Positions 26,716 to 36,019 of a stretch of 64,000 bases of DNA are shown here, piece after piece. The stretch spans positions 36,674 through 100,673 of the forward strand of contig JBMOOQ010000008.1 of NCBI GenBank assembly GCA_049324435.1, in the 5' to 3' direction. Within the stretch, counting starts at the first letter, position 1. Every line of letters begins with the position of its first letter. Source of the DNA: Pseudorhodoplanes sp049324435. Its GTDB lineage: Bacteria > Pseudomonadota > Alphaproteobacteria > Rhizobiales > Xanthobacteraceae. The translations under genes were made by a program, and so were the position numbers. The notes under the pieces were generated by a model, which searched no databases, was not told where the DNA came from, and worked only from the letters and a program-made list of their open reading frames with translations.

Positions 26716-26782
26716 CGTTTCCTCTCCTTTGTGGCAACCAAGGATCCGCCGCGGGACGCGGCGGTCCCCGTCCGTCGCGTCG

Positions 26783-29107
26783 TTACAGGGCACTGAACCG
26801 AACGCGCATGGAGCCCTTGTAGACGATACCCGGAGGCGGCGCAGCCCACAGCACGTCGTTCTGCGTCGAACCGTCCGAGGCCCCTTTCGGGATGGCATAA
26901 GGACGATAATAGGAGTTCAGGACGTTATCGACGGTGAAGCCAAAGGTGAGGTCCTTGACCGGCTCGTAGGTCAAAAACAGATTCACCAGATCGTATGACG
27001 TGCTGGGCAAGTAGTTCGCCGGCACGTGGGTGTTCGCAGCCGCCGACGTCCAATTGCCTCCGATCGTCAATTTCTTGTCGAGCAGACGCACGCCGGCCGT
27101 GGTCACGATCTTGTTCGGTTGAATGGTCGCAAGACCTTCGCCGGTGACATCGTTGTAGCCCCGCTGGATCTGACCGGAAACGCCAAGGAACCACCCTCCC
27201 GCATCGTACATCGTCTCGGCTTCGAAGCCCTGGATATGTGCTCTGTTGATGTTTTGATACTGATAGAACTGGCTGCCAGTTATCGGCACAAATATAAAAG
27301 GAGGTGGATTCGGATTCACCTGCACCATCACGGTAACCGGCGGCGAGGCGACAAGTTCGATGTAATCCTCGAGATTGTTGCGGAAGGCACTGAATTTGCC
27401 GCGGAACGAGTCGCCGGTCGTGAAGATATTATCGAATTTCAGATTGAGGCCGACCTCGCTGTTCTTGCCGACCTCTGGCCGGAGATTGGGATTCGGCAGG
27501 AAACAGAACAATCCCCCGCCGCCGCCCGGACAATTGAAAATGACCGGGCCGCCACCGGTGGCGTGCGCGCCCGCAATAAGCGTCTCGGTAATCGAGGGAG
27601 CACGATAGCCCTCGGCGTAGCTGACATAGGGCGTGATGCCCTTGACCGGCGTGACACCGACCGTAACTTTCGGAGACAGCCTGCTTCCTGATGCCGAATT
27701 GTTATTGCTCTCCAAGCTGTAATTATCATAGCGCGCAGCGCTCACCACTTCGAGCCAGCTCGAATAATTGGCCTTCCACTGCACGAACGCGCCGGACACA
27801 GTACGGATGCCGCCGGGCGTGGTAACATTGGAATTGCCCGACGCGTCGGACGTTGTGACATCGTCCTGAAACATGTCGCCGCCAAACGTCACCGCGTTCC
27901 GCCACTCACCGAAATTAAAGCGCGTTGTGTTGTTGGCATCGAACCCGAGCGTCTCCAGCACATAGGAACGCTTGTCGCCCACGCAGCCGGAAACATTGTT
28001 ACCCGGCGTGGTGCAGACGCCGGCCTGAGCGGTGTTGCTCAAATGTGCGATCTTGGTCTGATCGCTGCTGGTCCTGTTGGAATATGCGCTCACGTCCCAG
28101 TTGAAGATGTTGTCGTCCGGCCGGTAGTATTTCCACCGGATCGTCGCCGTCGTGTTGTGCAAGTCGGTGGCATACACTGACGAACCTTGATTCAGCGCGC
28201 GTTGTGCCGCCGTTGTGGTCGGTCCGCGGTTGTACTGACCGATATTGAAGAGATTCTCCTGAAGGATCATGCCGAGCTTGATCTCGTGACCGTCGGCCGG
28301 ACGGAAAGTGCCCTTCGCCATACCGGTCGAGACGTGATTGCCGGTATTGGAGATAACGTTATCGTCGCCATCCTTGTAATTGCTTTGCATCCGGTGCGTG
28401 GCGCCGAAAATGAAGTCGACGTTGGGATTGCCGCGCACGGCGGTGAAGGCGGACGCCATGCCGCGTCCGGAATTTGAGCCGAGCATCCCGCCAAAGGCGG
28501 TCGCAATACGCTCGTTTGGCTTGAGGATGTCTTCGACGTCCTTGGTACGGAACGATACAACACCACCAATGGCGCCCGACCCGTAGATGTTCGCAGTCGG
28601 CCCTCTAATTACCTCGACGCCGCCGATCAGCTCAGGATCGAGGTAGAAGCCGCCATTCGCATTGTGGCCGGTGCGCTGATAGTTCTGGCGCGCGCCGTCC
28701 ACATTAACCGCAACCCGGCCAAAATCCTGCAGACCGCGAATGTTGATCGAGGTTTCCGGGGTATCGCCGCGCTCCTGGAAGGACACGCCGGGCACATTGT
28801 AGAAGATGTCGGACAGGCGTTTCGGATCGATGCGGTTTATGTTTTCCAGCGTGATCACGCTGATTGGCGCAAGCACATCGATCGCGGCCTGCTGGGTTTG
28901 CACGTTTTCCAGTAATACCGGATCCTGCTGCTGTCCCGACGGAGCTGCACTCTGGGTTGAAACCGCCCGCGGCTTGCGCCCCATGCTGGTGACGGTAATC
29001 GTCTCGAGCACTTGCTGTGCGACCGCAGTGAAGGACCAAACAGATGCAAGACCCAGTATGGATACACCGAGCAGCAACCGCTGACGGTTGACGCGACGTT
29101 GCGACAT
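26783..29107 (-). CDS. hmuR: TonB-dependent heme/hemoglobin receptor (HmuR)
   Basis: Outer-membrane receptor for heme or hemoproteins, about 774 residues. The ATG at 29107 (MSQRRVNRQ) follows a GGGGG stretch; a TTG twelve bases upstream is less likely. It has a signal peptide ending near VAQQ, a TonB-box-like ETITVTS and a plug domain with FYNVPGVSFQERGD, SINIRGLQDFGRVAVNVDG and GSGAIGGVVSF. The barrel contains YRAP and NPNL boxes with an intervening His (GAHATGG), the heme-receptor hallmark. It ends in an aromatic-containing VRFSAL rather than a terminal Phe. It is divergent from the hmuPTUV genes. Confidence 0.93.
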   Translation of the reverse strand: MSQRRVNRQRLLLGVSILGLASVWSFTAVAQQVLETITVTSMGRKPRAVSTQSAAPSGQQQDPVLLENVQTQQAAIDVLAPISVITLENINRIDPKRLSDIFYNVPGVSFQERGDTPETSINIRGLQDFGRVAVNVDGARQNYQRTGHNANGGFYLDPELIGGVEVIRGPTANIYGSGAIGGVVSFRTKDVEDILKPNERIATAFGGMLGSNSGRGMASAFTAVRGNPNVDFIFGATHRMQSNYKDGDDNVISNTGNHVSTGMAKGTFRPADGHEIKLGMILQENLFNIGQYNRGPTTTAAQRALNQGSSVYATDLHNTTATIRWKYYRPDDNIFNWDVSAYSNRTSSDQTKIAHLSNTAQAGVCTTPGNNVSGCVGDKRSYVLETLGFDANNTTRFNFGEWRNAVTFGGDMFQDDVTTSDASGNSNVTTPGGIRTVSGAFVQWKANYSSWLEVVSAARYDNYSLESNNNSASGSRLSPKVTVGVTPVKGITPYVSYAEGYRAPSITETLIAGAHATGGGPVIFNCPGGGGGLFCFLPNPNLRPEVGKNSEVGLNLKFDNIFTTGDSFRGKFSAFRNNLEDYIELVASPPVTVMVQVNPNPPPFIFVPITGSQFYQYQNINRAHIQGFEAETMYDAGGWFLGVSGQIQRGYNDVTGEGLATIQPNKIVTTAGVRLLDKKLTIGGNWTSAAANTHVPANYLPSTSYDLVNLFLTYEPVKDLTFGFTVDNVLNSYYRPYAIPKGASDGSTQNDVLWAAPPPGIVYKGSMRVRFSAL

Positions 29108-29200
29108 TACAGCCCCCAAAGTTATCTCTTAGTGTTCTGGGCTGGCTGGCACTTGCGTCGACAGAAGTGCTTGCTGGCTTATCGGACTCGACCGACGTTC

Positions 29201-29224
29201 AAATTTCGTATTCTAGCGAAATTT
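29201..29224. promoter_or_regulatory. Inverted repeat in the hmuR-hmuP control region
   Basis: AAATTTCG-TATTCTAG-CGAAATTT: perfect 8-base arms with an 8-base spacer, about 95 bases before the hmuR start. The symmetry and place fit a repressor or activator site, possibly iron-responsive; the bound protein is unknown. Confidence 0.5.
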
Positions 29225-29252
29225 CTGGGTCAACCGAGCAAGACCGCTATCT

Positions 29253-29269
29253 TTTAAACTGCTTCTAAG
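29253..29269. promoter_or_regulatory. Irr-box (ICE)-like site before hmuP
   Basis: TTTAAACTGCTTCTAAG matches 11 of the 14 fixed positions of the rhizobial iron control element TTTAGAA-N3-TTCTAAA as I recall it. It lies about 66 bases before the hmuP start used here, between the divergent heme genes. Irr activates or represses at such sites under iron limitation in related bacteria; binding here is inference. Confidence 0.45.
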
Positions 29270-29334
29270 AAGGATGGCATCCCTGTACGAATTCCAAATC
29301 ATATGCGGTGACAGCGCTTCTCATATCTTCGAAA

Positions 29335-29556
29335 ATGTCAGCGACCATGCGACAGCAGATCAATAATGCAATGAAAATGGAAGACGGACGCGCCGCTGCC
29401 GTATCGATCTCGGTCGAGCGCGCGATCACGATGGCAGATAACAGTATCGATTCGCGCGATATCTTTGTGGGCACACGGGAAGTGACAATCACCCACGGCG
29501 GCGAGCGCTATCGTCTCAGATTGACCGCTCAGAACAAGTTGATCCTGACAAAATGA
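29335..29556 (+). CDS. hmuP: Hemin uptake protein HmuP/HemP
   Basis: A small protein of about 73 residues that acts in related bacteria as a co-activator of hmuR together with Irr. The signature is at the C-terminus: SIDSRDIFVGTREVTI, then HGGERYRLRLT and QNKLILTK. Start choice is uncertain: GTG at 29308, ATG at 29335 and an ATG at 29377 are all in frame and none has a strong ribosome site. The stop overlaps the hmuT start (ATGA). Confidence 0.88.
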   Translation: MSATMRQQINNAMKMEDGRAAAVSISVERAITMADNSIDSRDIFVGTREVTITHGGERYRLRLTAQNKLILTK

Positions 29557-30518
29557 GGTTGGCCTCGCGCATTGTTGAACTGATCGCGGCCGCGATTGCG
29601 CTGCTGCCGGTCACGAGCGGCATATCGAACGCGGCCTCGGTACAGGATGCCCTTGGCCGCGAGGTCCAGATTCGCGACAGTTCTCGCATTGTGTCGATCG
29701 GCGGCGCCGTCACCGAAATCCTGTACGCGCTCGGGCGCGCCGACCTGATCGTCGGTGTCGATTCCACGAGCACGCATCCCGTGGAGGCACTCAAAACCAA
29801 GCCAAATGTCGGCTATTTTCGGCAATTGTCGCCGGAGGGCGTGCTTAGCCTCGGACCATCGCTGATCCTAGCGGCGGAAGGCAGCGGACCGAAAGAGACG
29901 GTTTCTGTGCTCGAGGCGGCCTCAATCCCGTTCGTGCGGATTCCAGACACCTATGATGGCAAGGGAATCGTCGAGAAGATCAAAATCGTCGCGGCGGCGA
30001 CCGAAAGCACCGATCGCGGAGAATGCCTGGCCAGACGCGTTGAGAACGAACTCTCGTCACTCGCCGCGATCCGGCAAGAAATCAAGTCGCCCGCCCGGGT
30101 GATGTTCGTCATGTCTTTTGCAGGGGACAAGCCTATGGTAGCTGGCCGGGGCACGGCGGCCGACGGCCTTATCAAGCTCGCGGGCGGAGTGAATGTCTTC
30201 GACGGTTTCGAGGGCTACAAGATCGTAAACGAGGAAGCCGTCATCGGCGCGGCGCCGGATTGGGTTCTCGGCATGCAGCGGCCGGGCCTGGACATGACCG
30301 CGGCAGACGTTTTTTCAAAGGCCGCCTTCAGTGCGACGCCAGCAGCACGCCGCAAGCAATTTCTCTCGATGGATGGCCTGTACATGCTGGGATTTGGGCC
30401 GCGCACCGCTCGTGCAGCCGGTGAACTCAGCCGCGCACTCTATCCGAACCTGAATCCGAACCTGACGGCGGGCATTCTGCCCTCCCAGGAAGACGCCGCG
30501 ACCGCGTGCAAGAAATGA
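29553..30518 (+). CDS. hmuT: Heme ABC transporter periplasmic binding protein HmuT
   Basis: Carries heme across the periplasm to HmuU/HmuV. It has 321 residues with a signal peptide ending near SNAAS and a type III periplasmic-binding fold: DALGREVQIRDSSRIVSIGG, EILYALGRADLIVGVDST and a C-terminal YMLGFGPRTARAAGELSRAL. The start overlaps the hmuP stop by ATGA and the stop overlaps the hmuU start the same way, so hmuP-T-U-V is a single coupled operon. Confidence 0.92.
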   Translation: MRLASRIVELIAAAIALLPVTSGISNAASVQDALGREVQIRDSSRIVSIGGAVTEILYALGRADLIVGVDSTSTHPVEALKTKPNVGYFRQLSPEGVLSLGPSLILAAEGSGPKETVSVLEAASIPFVRIPDTYDGKGIVEKIKIVAAATESTDRGECLARRVENELSSLAAIRQEIKSPARVMFVMSFAGDKPMVAGRGTAADGLIKLAGGVNVFDGFEGYKIVNEEAVIGAAPDWVLGMQRPGLDMTAADVFSKAAFSATPAARRKQFLSMDGLYMLGFGPRTARAAGELSRALYPNLNPNLTAGILPSQEDAATACKK

Positions 30519-31582
30519 GTTTCGCGTCTGCCGCGGCACCGGCCGCAGCCCGGCGGCCTCCGGCCTGGCTTGTCATTCCTGTCTTGTTGTTCCTGCTTGT
30601 CGCTGCCGTCGTAGTGGCTGCCCTGACGGGAGCCGCGGGAATACCAGCCGACCGCCTCATCAAAGCGATCTTTGTTCTGTCATCCGGTAGCGAATTCGAG
30701 CGGGATCGTCTGATTCTGTGGTCGATCCGTTTACCCCGGATCGTGATGGCGATGATGGTCGGCGGGATGCTGGCGGCGGCGGGGGCGATCATGCAGGGGC
30801 TGTTCCGCAACCCGCTCGCCGATCCAAGTCTTGTGGGCGTTTCGAGCGGTGCAGGCCTCGCCGCCGCGGCCACGATTGTCATTAGCGATCGCTTCTCGGG
30901 CTTCGTCGGCCAGATGTCTGTCGAAGCTCTGCCTTTTGCCGCGTTTATCGGTGCGCTGGTTGCGACCTATGCGCTTTATCGGCTGGCCACCCGCGACCGG
31001 CGCACCTCCATCGCCATTTTCCTGCTTGGTGGCATCGCGATCGCCGCACTCGCCAATTCCGGGATAGGACTTCTCGTCTTTGCCGCGGACGACCGCCAGT
31101 TGCGCGACGTGACGTTCTGGCTGCTCGGTTCGCTGGCCGGCGCGACCTGGTCGAAAGCCGCCGCGATAGCGCCCGCACTCCTGATCGCTGCGGCCGCGAT
31201 CGGCTTTCTCGCGCGAGGCCTCGACCTGCTCGTCCTGGGCGAGGCCGAAGCCTTTCACGCCGGCGTCTCGGTTCAACGGCTCAAAGTCGGCGCAATCATC
31301 GTGGTCGCCGCGGCGACCGGGGCCGCGGTCTCGGTCTCCGGCATCATCGGGTTTGTCGGGATCGTGGTCCCGCATCTGTTGCGCCTGATGATCGGGCCGG
31401 GTCATCGGCTTTTGCTGCCCGCCTCGATCCTGCTCGGCGCGGCGCTCCTGTTGTTTGCGGATACCGCCGCCCGCACCATTGCAGCACCGGCCGAGATTCC
31501 GATCGGGATCATTACGGCGGCAATCGGGGCGCCCTTCTTTCTTGTCATGCTGCTGCGACAGCGTTCCCTCGCGACGCTATGA
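30515..31582 (+). CDS. hmuU: Heme ABC transporter permease HmuU (FecCD family)
   Basis: Inner-membrane permease, 355 residues from the ATG at 30515 that overlaps the hmuT stop; an in-frame GTG nine bases upstream is unlikely. It has about ten hydrophobic helices with FecCD landmarks: RLPRIVMAMMVGGMLAAAGA, the GLFRNPLADPSLVGVSSGAG segment and IGFVGIVVPHLLR near the coupling loop. It works with HmuT and HmuV in heme import. Confidence 0.93.
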   Translation: MSFASAAAPAAARRPPAWLVIPVLLFLLVAAVVVAALTGAAGIPADRLIKAIFVLSSGSEFERDRLILWSIRLPRIVMAMMVGGMLAAAGAIMQGLFRNPLADPSLVGVSSGAGLAAAATIVISDRFSGFVGQMSVEALPFAAFIGALVATYALYRLATRDRRTSIAIFLLGGIAIAALANSGIGLLVFAADDRQLRDVTFWLLGSLAGATWSKAAAIAPALLIAAAAIGFLARGLDLLVLGEAEAFHAGVSVQRLKVGAIIVVAAATGAAVSVSGIIGFVGIVVPHLLRLMIGPGHRLLLPASILLGAALLLFADTAARTIAAPAEIPIGIITAAIGAPFFLVMLLRQRSLATL

Positions 31583-32376
31583 CCTGTTTGATCGAAGCCC
31601 GTGACATTGTCATCGAAATCAACGGCAAGACGATCGTTGATCGCGTAACATTATCAGTGGCGGCAGGCGAAATCATCGCCCTGGTCGGACCGAACGGCGC
31701 CGGAAAGTCGACGCTGCTACGCACGCTGTCCGGCGAGATCCGTCCGAGCGGCGGAACGGTCACGATCAAAGGCCGCCGGATCCAAGACCTGGATTCATCG
31801 GAACTCGCTCAATGCAGAGCGATGCTGTCTCAGCACACCACCGTGACCTTTCCCTTCACGGTGTCCGAAATCGTCTTGATGGGCGCAAATCCCAACAGGG
31901 GACGCAGCAACCTCGCCGATCTCGTTGACAAGGTGATGGCGGCTGGCGACATCGCGCATCTTGCCTCACAGGTGATTACGCGGCTTTCGGGCGGCGAGCA
32001 GCAGCGCGTCCACTTCGCTCGCACATTGCTACAGCTGGAAACTGCCGACGAAACCTTCCGTCCAGGTCTTCTCCTGCTCGACGAACCGACCTCCAGCCTC
32101 GACCTGAAGCATCAGCTCTTGCTGCTCGCCACCATTCGTGATGTGGCAGCCGCCGGGAACGCCGTCATTGTGGTCATCCACGATCTCAATCTCGCCGCGA
32201 TGATCGCAACGCGATTGCTGATGCTGCGGAGTGGAGCCGTCTTCGCATCAGGCTCACCGAAAGACGTGATCGACGATACGACGTTACGGCAGGTCTTCGG
32301 TGTTGCGAATGCCGCGGGAGTGATTCCGCACAATGACTTACCGTTTGTTCTCCCGCATTCCGGACGAATGGTCTGA
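31579..32376 (+). CDS. hmuV: Heme ABC transporter ATPase HmuV
   Basis: Energises heme import. It has 265 residues with Walker A GPNGAGKST, signature LSGGEQQRVHFARTL, Walker B LLLLDEPTSSLD and the switch His in VVIHDLNL. The ATG overlaps the hmuU stop. It is the last gene of the hmu operon and is convergent with the GNAT-like gene 32 bases away. No clear terminator is visible in that short gap. Confidence 0.93.
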   Translation: MTCLIEARDIVIEINGKTIVDRVTLSVAAGEIIALVGPNGAGKSTLLRTLSGEIRPSGGTVTIKGRRIQDLDSSELAQCRAMLSQHTTVTFPFTVSEIVLMGANPNRGRSNLADLVDKVMAAGDIAHLASQVITRLSGGEQQRVHFARTLLQLETADETFRPGLLLLDEPTSSLDLKHQLLLLATIRDVAAAGNAVIVVIHDLNLAAMIATRLLMLRSGAVFASGSPKDVIDDTTLRQVFGVANAAGVIPHNDLPFVLPHSGRMV

Positions 32377-32408
32377 GCCCGCATCAACATGGTGCGCCGG
32401 CGCGGACA

Positions 32409-33857
32409 TCAAGCCGCGTTCGCGGTGCCGGCGGATACTGCCTGGCGATCGCGGTCGATGAAGGCAACCAGCTCCTTCGTCCGGTCCGCAAATAGCTGAA
32501 GTTTTCCGGTATCCAGCGGCTCGGTCAGAAGCTGCAGCAAGAACACGTCAGAGCCGTCTGCAAATGCCGGCCCCAGACCACAAAAGAAGAAGCCGAGCCC
32601 ACGCGCCGCAACAGTAAGGGCCGGAAGTCCTGGATCCTCGATCGGGGCCGCGAGCTGGATCGAGCGCGCTCCGAGAGCACGGACATCCCGGAGCGCTTGT
32701 TCGAGCTCGATGGCGGCATTCGGACCGATACGCTCGAACTGAATCACGCCGTAACCCCGATCGTTCAGCTTGATCGCCGTGTGCGAGTCCGGGGAAACCG
32801 CACCCGACGCAGCCGCCAGCATCACCGTGACACCGAGGCTTTGATAGATTTCAAACAACACCTCCTTGTAAGGTGCAGGCGCTTGTACCGTGCGTGGCGC
32901 CGGCGGCCGTACGAAACGGAATGTCCGCAGATAGCTTTGACGCTGACCGGCTGTTGGGCAAGCGATGTCCTTCGGACGGAAGCTTTCCGGATTGGCGCCG
33001 AGCAAAACCGCGCATACCGGCATTCCTGCGCGTTCGTCGTTGCGCTGCGAAAAGGTGTGAATGGTTAGCGGTTCGGCATAAATGCCGTGCAGACCTCGTT
33101 TCGGCGCTTCGGCGGACAGAAGGTCCGTCATGCGTTCGAGAAGGTGATGTCCCCTGTAGGCGGGCAAGACGACGGCCTCGCCCCGTTCCGCAACAACAGC
33201 CCCGCCTTCCCGTTCCAGCGCCACATGGCCGATGACGTCACCCTTGCTGCTCCGTGCGACCACCGGGATGAGTTCGCCATTCTCAACTCTGGCCCAGTAG
33301 CGGTGGGGTGCGAAAACGTCGGCGTGGACATAGTGATGTCCGTAGACCTCAAGAAAGCACCGGGCGATCGCCGGCGCATCACCTTTGCCGGGCAACTCGA
33401 TGCGAAAGTCCTGCTGGGCCGCTGCCGGTGCGGCCGGCACCGATGAAGACTCGGGTGGCATTCGGTGCACTTCAGCGGCCTGACTCAGGCTGCGGTGAAG
33501 GCTCACTTCCCAGTTGTCAATTCCGCTTTCGCGACAAGAGATCCCGGCATCCGGCCGCAGGCGCGCACCTAACGACGCAACGATGCCGGAAAAGCGCGAA
33601 TATCCGCGCAGCAGAATTCTTGCTTTCACTTCGCGGCTGGACATCGTCACGGCAATATGGGCCCGTTCGTCGCCTGACACGTCGGCGGACAGCGCCAGCC
33701 ACGCATCGGCGCAATCGTCCGCGATCCGGCTTGCACAGGAAGCGGGTGCATCCTCGGCAAGCGCCGCCTCGCGGACAAAGGCGCGCACCAGTTCGCTGCG
33801 CACGTTACCGAGCGGCAACTGCAATTCGCAGCGCCCTGGATGTATGGGTGATGTCAT
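32409..33857 (-). CDS. GNAT-like acyltransferase with an N-terminal extra domain
   Basis: A 482-residue protein; the ATG at 33857 (MTSPIHPG) is preferred to a longer frame to 33965. Residues 1-125 resemble a divergent histidine-kinase-like ATPase or anti-sigma fold (ELVRAFVREAALAED, IADDCADAWLALS). A linker is followed by a GNAT-like domain (about 155-320): GDAPAIARCFLEVYG, VIGHVALEREGGAVVAERGEAVVLPAYRGHHLLERMTDLL. The C-terminal 150 residues are another alpha/beta region. Substrate and role are unknown. It is next to the heme operon but convergent with it, so a functional link is not implied. Confidence 0.6.
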   Translation of the reverse strand: MTSPIHPGRCELQLPLGNVRSELVRAFVREAALAEDAPASCASRIADDCADAWLALSADVSGDERAHIAVTMSSREVKARILLRGYSRFSGIVASLGARLRPDAGISCRESGIDNWEVSLHRSLSQAAEVHRMPPESSSVPAAPAAAQQDFRIELPGKGDAPAIARCFLEVYGHHYVHADVFAPHRYWARVENGELIPVVARSSKGDVIGHVALEREGGAVVAERGEAVVLPAYRGHHLLERMTDLLSAEAPKRGLHGIYAEPLTIHTFSQRNDERAGMPVCAVLLGANPESFRPKDIACPTAGQRQSYLRTFRFVRPPAPRTVQAPAPYKEVLFEIYQSLGVTVMLAAASGAVSPDSHTAIKLNDRGYGVIQFERIGPNAAIELEQALRDVRALGARSIQLAAPIEDPGLPALTVAARGLGFFFCGLGPAFADGSDVFLLQLLTEPLDTGKLQLFADRTKELVAFIDRDRQAVSAGTANAA

Positions 33858-34203
33858 GCCGTCGAATGTCCCCAATCTTGCCAGCGGCCGCTGCTGCCTC
33901 TCACCCGGCCGACATTTCCACAAAATTGTAAACTCCAGATATCCGGGGCGGATTTTTCCCAACACTTTTTGGTCGGCCTCAGGTTCGAGCTGACCTCATA
34001 TGAAAGGCTCCCATTCAATGTCGCGGGGCTGCCCCTGCGATAATAGCGCCCCCCGATATGACCCGCCCGGACCTGCGATGCGTAAGGCATGTCAGCTTGT
34101 GCTTATCGGCCATGAAACGAAATGCCGGTTCGTGAGTTAGCCAGGTCAGCAGAGTGCAGCGTCCAATTTAGAGCGGACATTACACTGCAATCCGGAGACA
34201 CAA
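33858..34203. other. Intergenic region, 346 bases
   Basis: No convincing gene, repeat or terminator. It separates the divergent GNAT-like and small exported protein genes and presumably holds both promoters. CGGAGACA precedes the ATG at 34204. Confidence 0.4.
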
Positions 34204-34500
34204 ATGAAAGTAGCGCTCGCATTATCGACCCTGCTTTTTGCGACGGCACTGGCAGCAGCCCAGCAGAATGAGCGTGGCGATGCTTCGAAAGATATGACGA
34301 ATTGTCCGCCCAGCGCGGCACGGAATGCAACGACCGGCGCGGCCTCGTCAGAGGCACAGGCCGTCGAGAAGAGCGCCATCCTGCCGTCGGCAGGGGGGCA
34401 TGAAAATTCGGCCGCCCCCACGGTTCAAAGACATGGCGAGTCGGTGGAGGTGCATCCGAACTGTCCGCAAGATGCAAATCAGCCCAACCCGAAAAACTAG
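34204..34500 (+). CDS. Small exported protein, 98 aa
   Basis: A clear Sec signal peptide (MKVALALSTLLFATALAAAQ) is followed by about 78 polar residues with no fold I recognise. The mature part is Ser/Ala/Asn/Pro-rich with two Cys separated by about 50 residues (NCPPS and NCPQD), which could form a disulfide. A ribosome site (CGGAG) and the signal peptide support expression. No family assignment. Confidence 0.65.
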   Translation: MKVALALSTLLFATALAAAQQNERGDASKDMTNCPPSAARNATTGAASSEAQAVEKSAILPSAGGHENSAAPTVQRHGESVEVHPNCPQDANQPNPKN

Positions 34501-34723
34501 CGGCAGCAACCACGTCCTGACAGCGTCAAGCACCTGAATTGAACGATGACGTTGGGCGTTTTGCGGTCAGCTCCGTAGAGCTCTGACTTTCGCGGATAGC
34601 GCCGATTGTATTGCGGCGCGACATCCAGGCGCACGAGCACAGGACCTGCAGGCGCTTTGCAAGCAATCGCGATTATTTTAGTCTACCACGACCCTCAACA
34701 ACGGGGTAACGGGAGGACTATCG

Positions 34724-34846
34724 ATGCGCGCTTTCATTGCCGCATGCGTCGCGATTGTCGTGATTGCGGGCGCAGGTTTCTACGCAACCAACATGATGCA
34801 GGTGACGAGCACCGCCGCATACACCTCGACTGGCGCCCGAATCTAG
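34724..34846 (+). CDS. Small single-pass membrane protein, 40 aa
   Basis: A very short gene supported by a strong GGGAGG site eight bases before the ATG and a clean hydrophobic helix (RAFIAACVAIVVIAGAGFYA) with a short polar tail ending TGARI. It ends 28 bases before a bidirectional terminator. I recall similar 40-residue proteins in Bradyrhizobium relatives, but function is unknown. Confidence 0.65.
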   Translation: MRAFIAACVAIVVIAGAGFYATNMMQVTSTAAYTSTGARI

Positions 34847-34874
34847 GCAACAAGCAGGCTGCGACACGCAAAGA

Positions 34875-34906
34875 AAAGCGCCCGGGGAAGCTTCGCCGGG
34901 CGCTTT
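34875..34906. terminator. Bidirectional rho-independent terminator
   Basis: AAAGCGCCCGG / CCGGGCGCTTT arms of 11 bases around a 10-base loop. A-rich and T-rich ends lie on both sides, and it sits between the 40-aa gene (plus) and the end of the formate dehydrogenase gene run (minus). Confidence 0.8.
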
Positions 34907-34924
34907 CGATTATCCGTTCGACGC

Positions 34925-35941
34925 CTATTCTGCGGGAGTCGCGTGCGGTGTTGCGCCGCCGGTTACGCGCCGGTTCTCTTCCTCGAGCCACAAGGCGTGA
35001 TGTTGCTTTGCCCAGTTGACGTCGACCTCGCCGCTGCCCATTGCTTCGAACGCCCCCTCCATACCGATCGTGCCGATATAGATGTGGGCGAGCATCGCCG
35101 CGATGAAGAGAACACCAATGATGCTGTGCACGATCTGGGCGGTCTGCATGCCCGAAATCGTCAGCCCGCCATAGAACGGGAACATGAGGATATAGCCGGA
35201 GATGGCCACCGCCGCACCGCCGAGAACGACGATCCAATAGATCATCTTCTGTCCGGCATTGAAGCGGTATGCAGGCGGGTGATCGTCGCCGATGATGCCG
35301 CCGCCTCTCTTGAGCCATTCGATATCGACCCGGTTCGGGATGTTGCCGCCGATCCAGATCAGGAAGATCAACACCACGCCGATCGTAAAGGGGAAGCTCA
35401 GGTAATTATGAGCGTACTTGCCCCATTGCGACCAGCCCGCGAAGGCAGCTTCGCCCATGATAGGCAAAAGCAATGCCTTTCCGAAGGTGATGTTCAACCC
35501 TGACACCGCAAGCACGATAAAGCAGGCCGCTGTCATCCAATGGACGAAGCGCTCGAACGCATTGAAGCGGACAACGGTGCGGCCGGACCGGCCGTTCTGG
35601 ATCTTGATCATGCCGCGGGCCAGATAGAAAGCTACGAGAAGCGCCAGCATGCCGACAATGGCGATGGCACCGATCCAGTACAGCGTCACCTGATGGAATT
35701 CGCGCCATTCGCGGCCCGCCGGCTGAATCAACAGGCCTTCCTTCTGATCCGGGATCGTGACCCGTCCCTGGATCCGGTTCAATTCCTGGAGAAGTTGCTG
35801 CTCGCTGACCGCGCTGGCAGTCGGATTGACCGAGCCGTCGGGGTTTCTGCTTTGCGCGCCTGCGGGCGTCAGCAAGGCAACAGCGCATAGCACCAGAAAT
35901 GCACCAATCACCGTCCGCAAGGGGTTCTTAAGGCTGTTCAT
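34925..35941 (-). CDS. fdhC: Formate dehydrogenase gamma subunit (cytochrome b556)
   Basis: Anchors the periplasmic enzyme in the inner membrane and passes electrons to quinone through two b hemes. It has 338 residues from the ATG at 35941, which is followed by a signal peptide ending in AGAQS; the upstream frame to 35995 is not supported. It has an unusually long periplasmic N-terminal segment (25-95) before the first helix, then four or five helices with likely heme His residues in FERFVHWM, KYAHNYLS and VHSIIGVL...LAHIYIG. A hairpin (35979-36008) separates it from the beta subunit gene. Confidence 0.92.
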   Translation of the reverse strand: MNSLKNPLRTVIGAFLVLCAVALLTPAGAQSRNPDGSVNPTASAVSEQQLLQELNRIQGRVTIPDQKEGLLIQPAGREWREFHQVTLYWIGAIAIVGMLALLVAFYLARGMIKIQNGRSGRTVVRFNAFERFVHWMTAACFIVLAVSGLNITFGKALLLPIMGEAAFAGWSQWGKYAHNYLSFPFTIGVVLIFLIWIGGNIPNRVDIEWLKRGGGIIGDDHPPAYRFNAGQKMIYWIVVLGGAAVAISGYILMFPFYGGLTISGMQTAQIVHSIIGVLFIAAMLAHIYIGTIGMEGAFEAMGSGEVDVNWAKQHHALWLEEENRRVTGGATPHATPAE

Positions 35942-35978
35942 CCCCGTCTCTCCGCTTTTTCTATTGCTGCCATGTAGC

Positions 35979-36008
35979 CGCGGGGCCGGGATCATCGCCG
36001 GCCCCGCG
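35979..36008 (-). terminator. Intercistronic hairpin between beta and gamma subunit genes
   Basis: CGCGGGGCCGG / CCGGCCCCGCG, 11-base arms with an 8-base loop, lying between the beta stop and the gamma start. No T-run follows, so partial termination or mRNA stabilisation is likelier than full termination. Confidence 0.6.
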
Positions 36009-36019
36009 CCTCCCGGACG

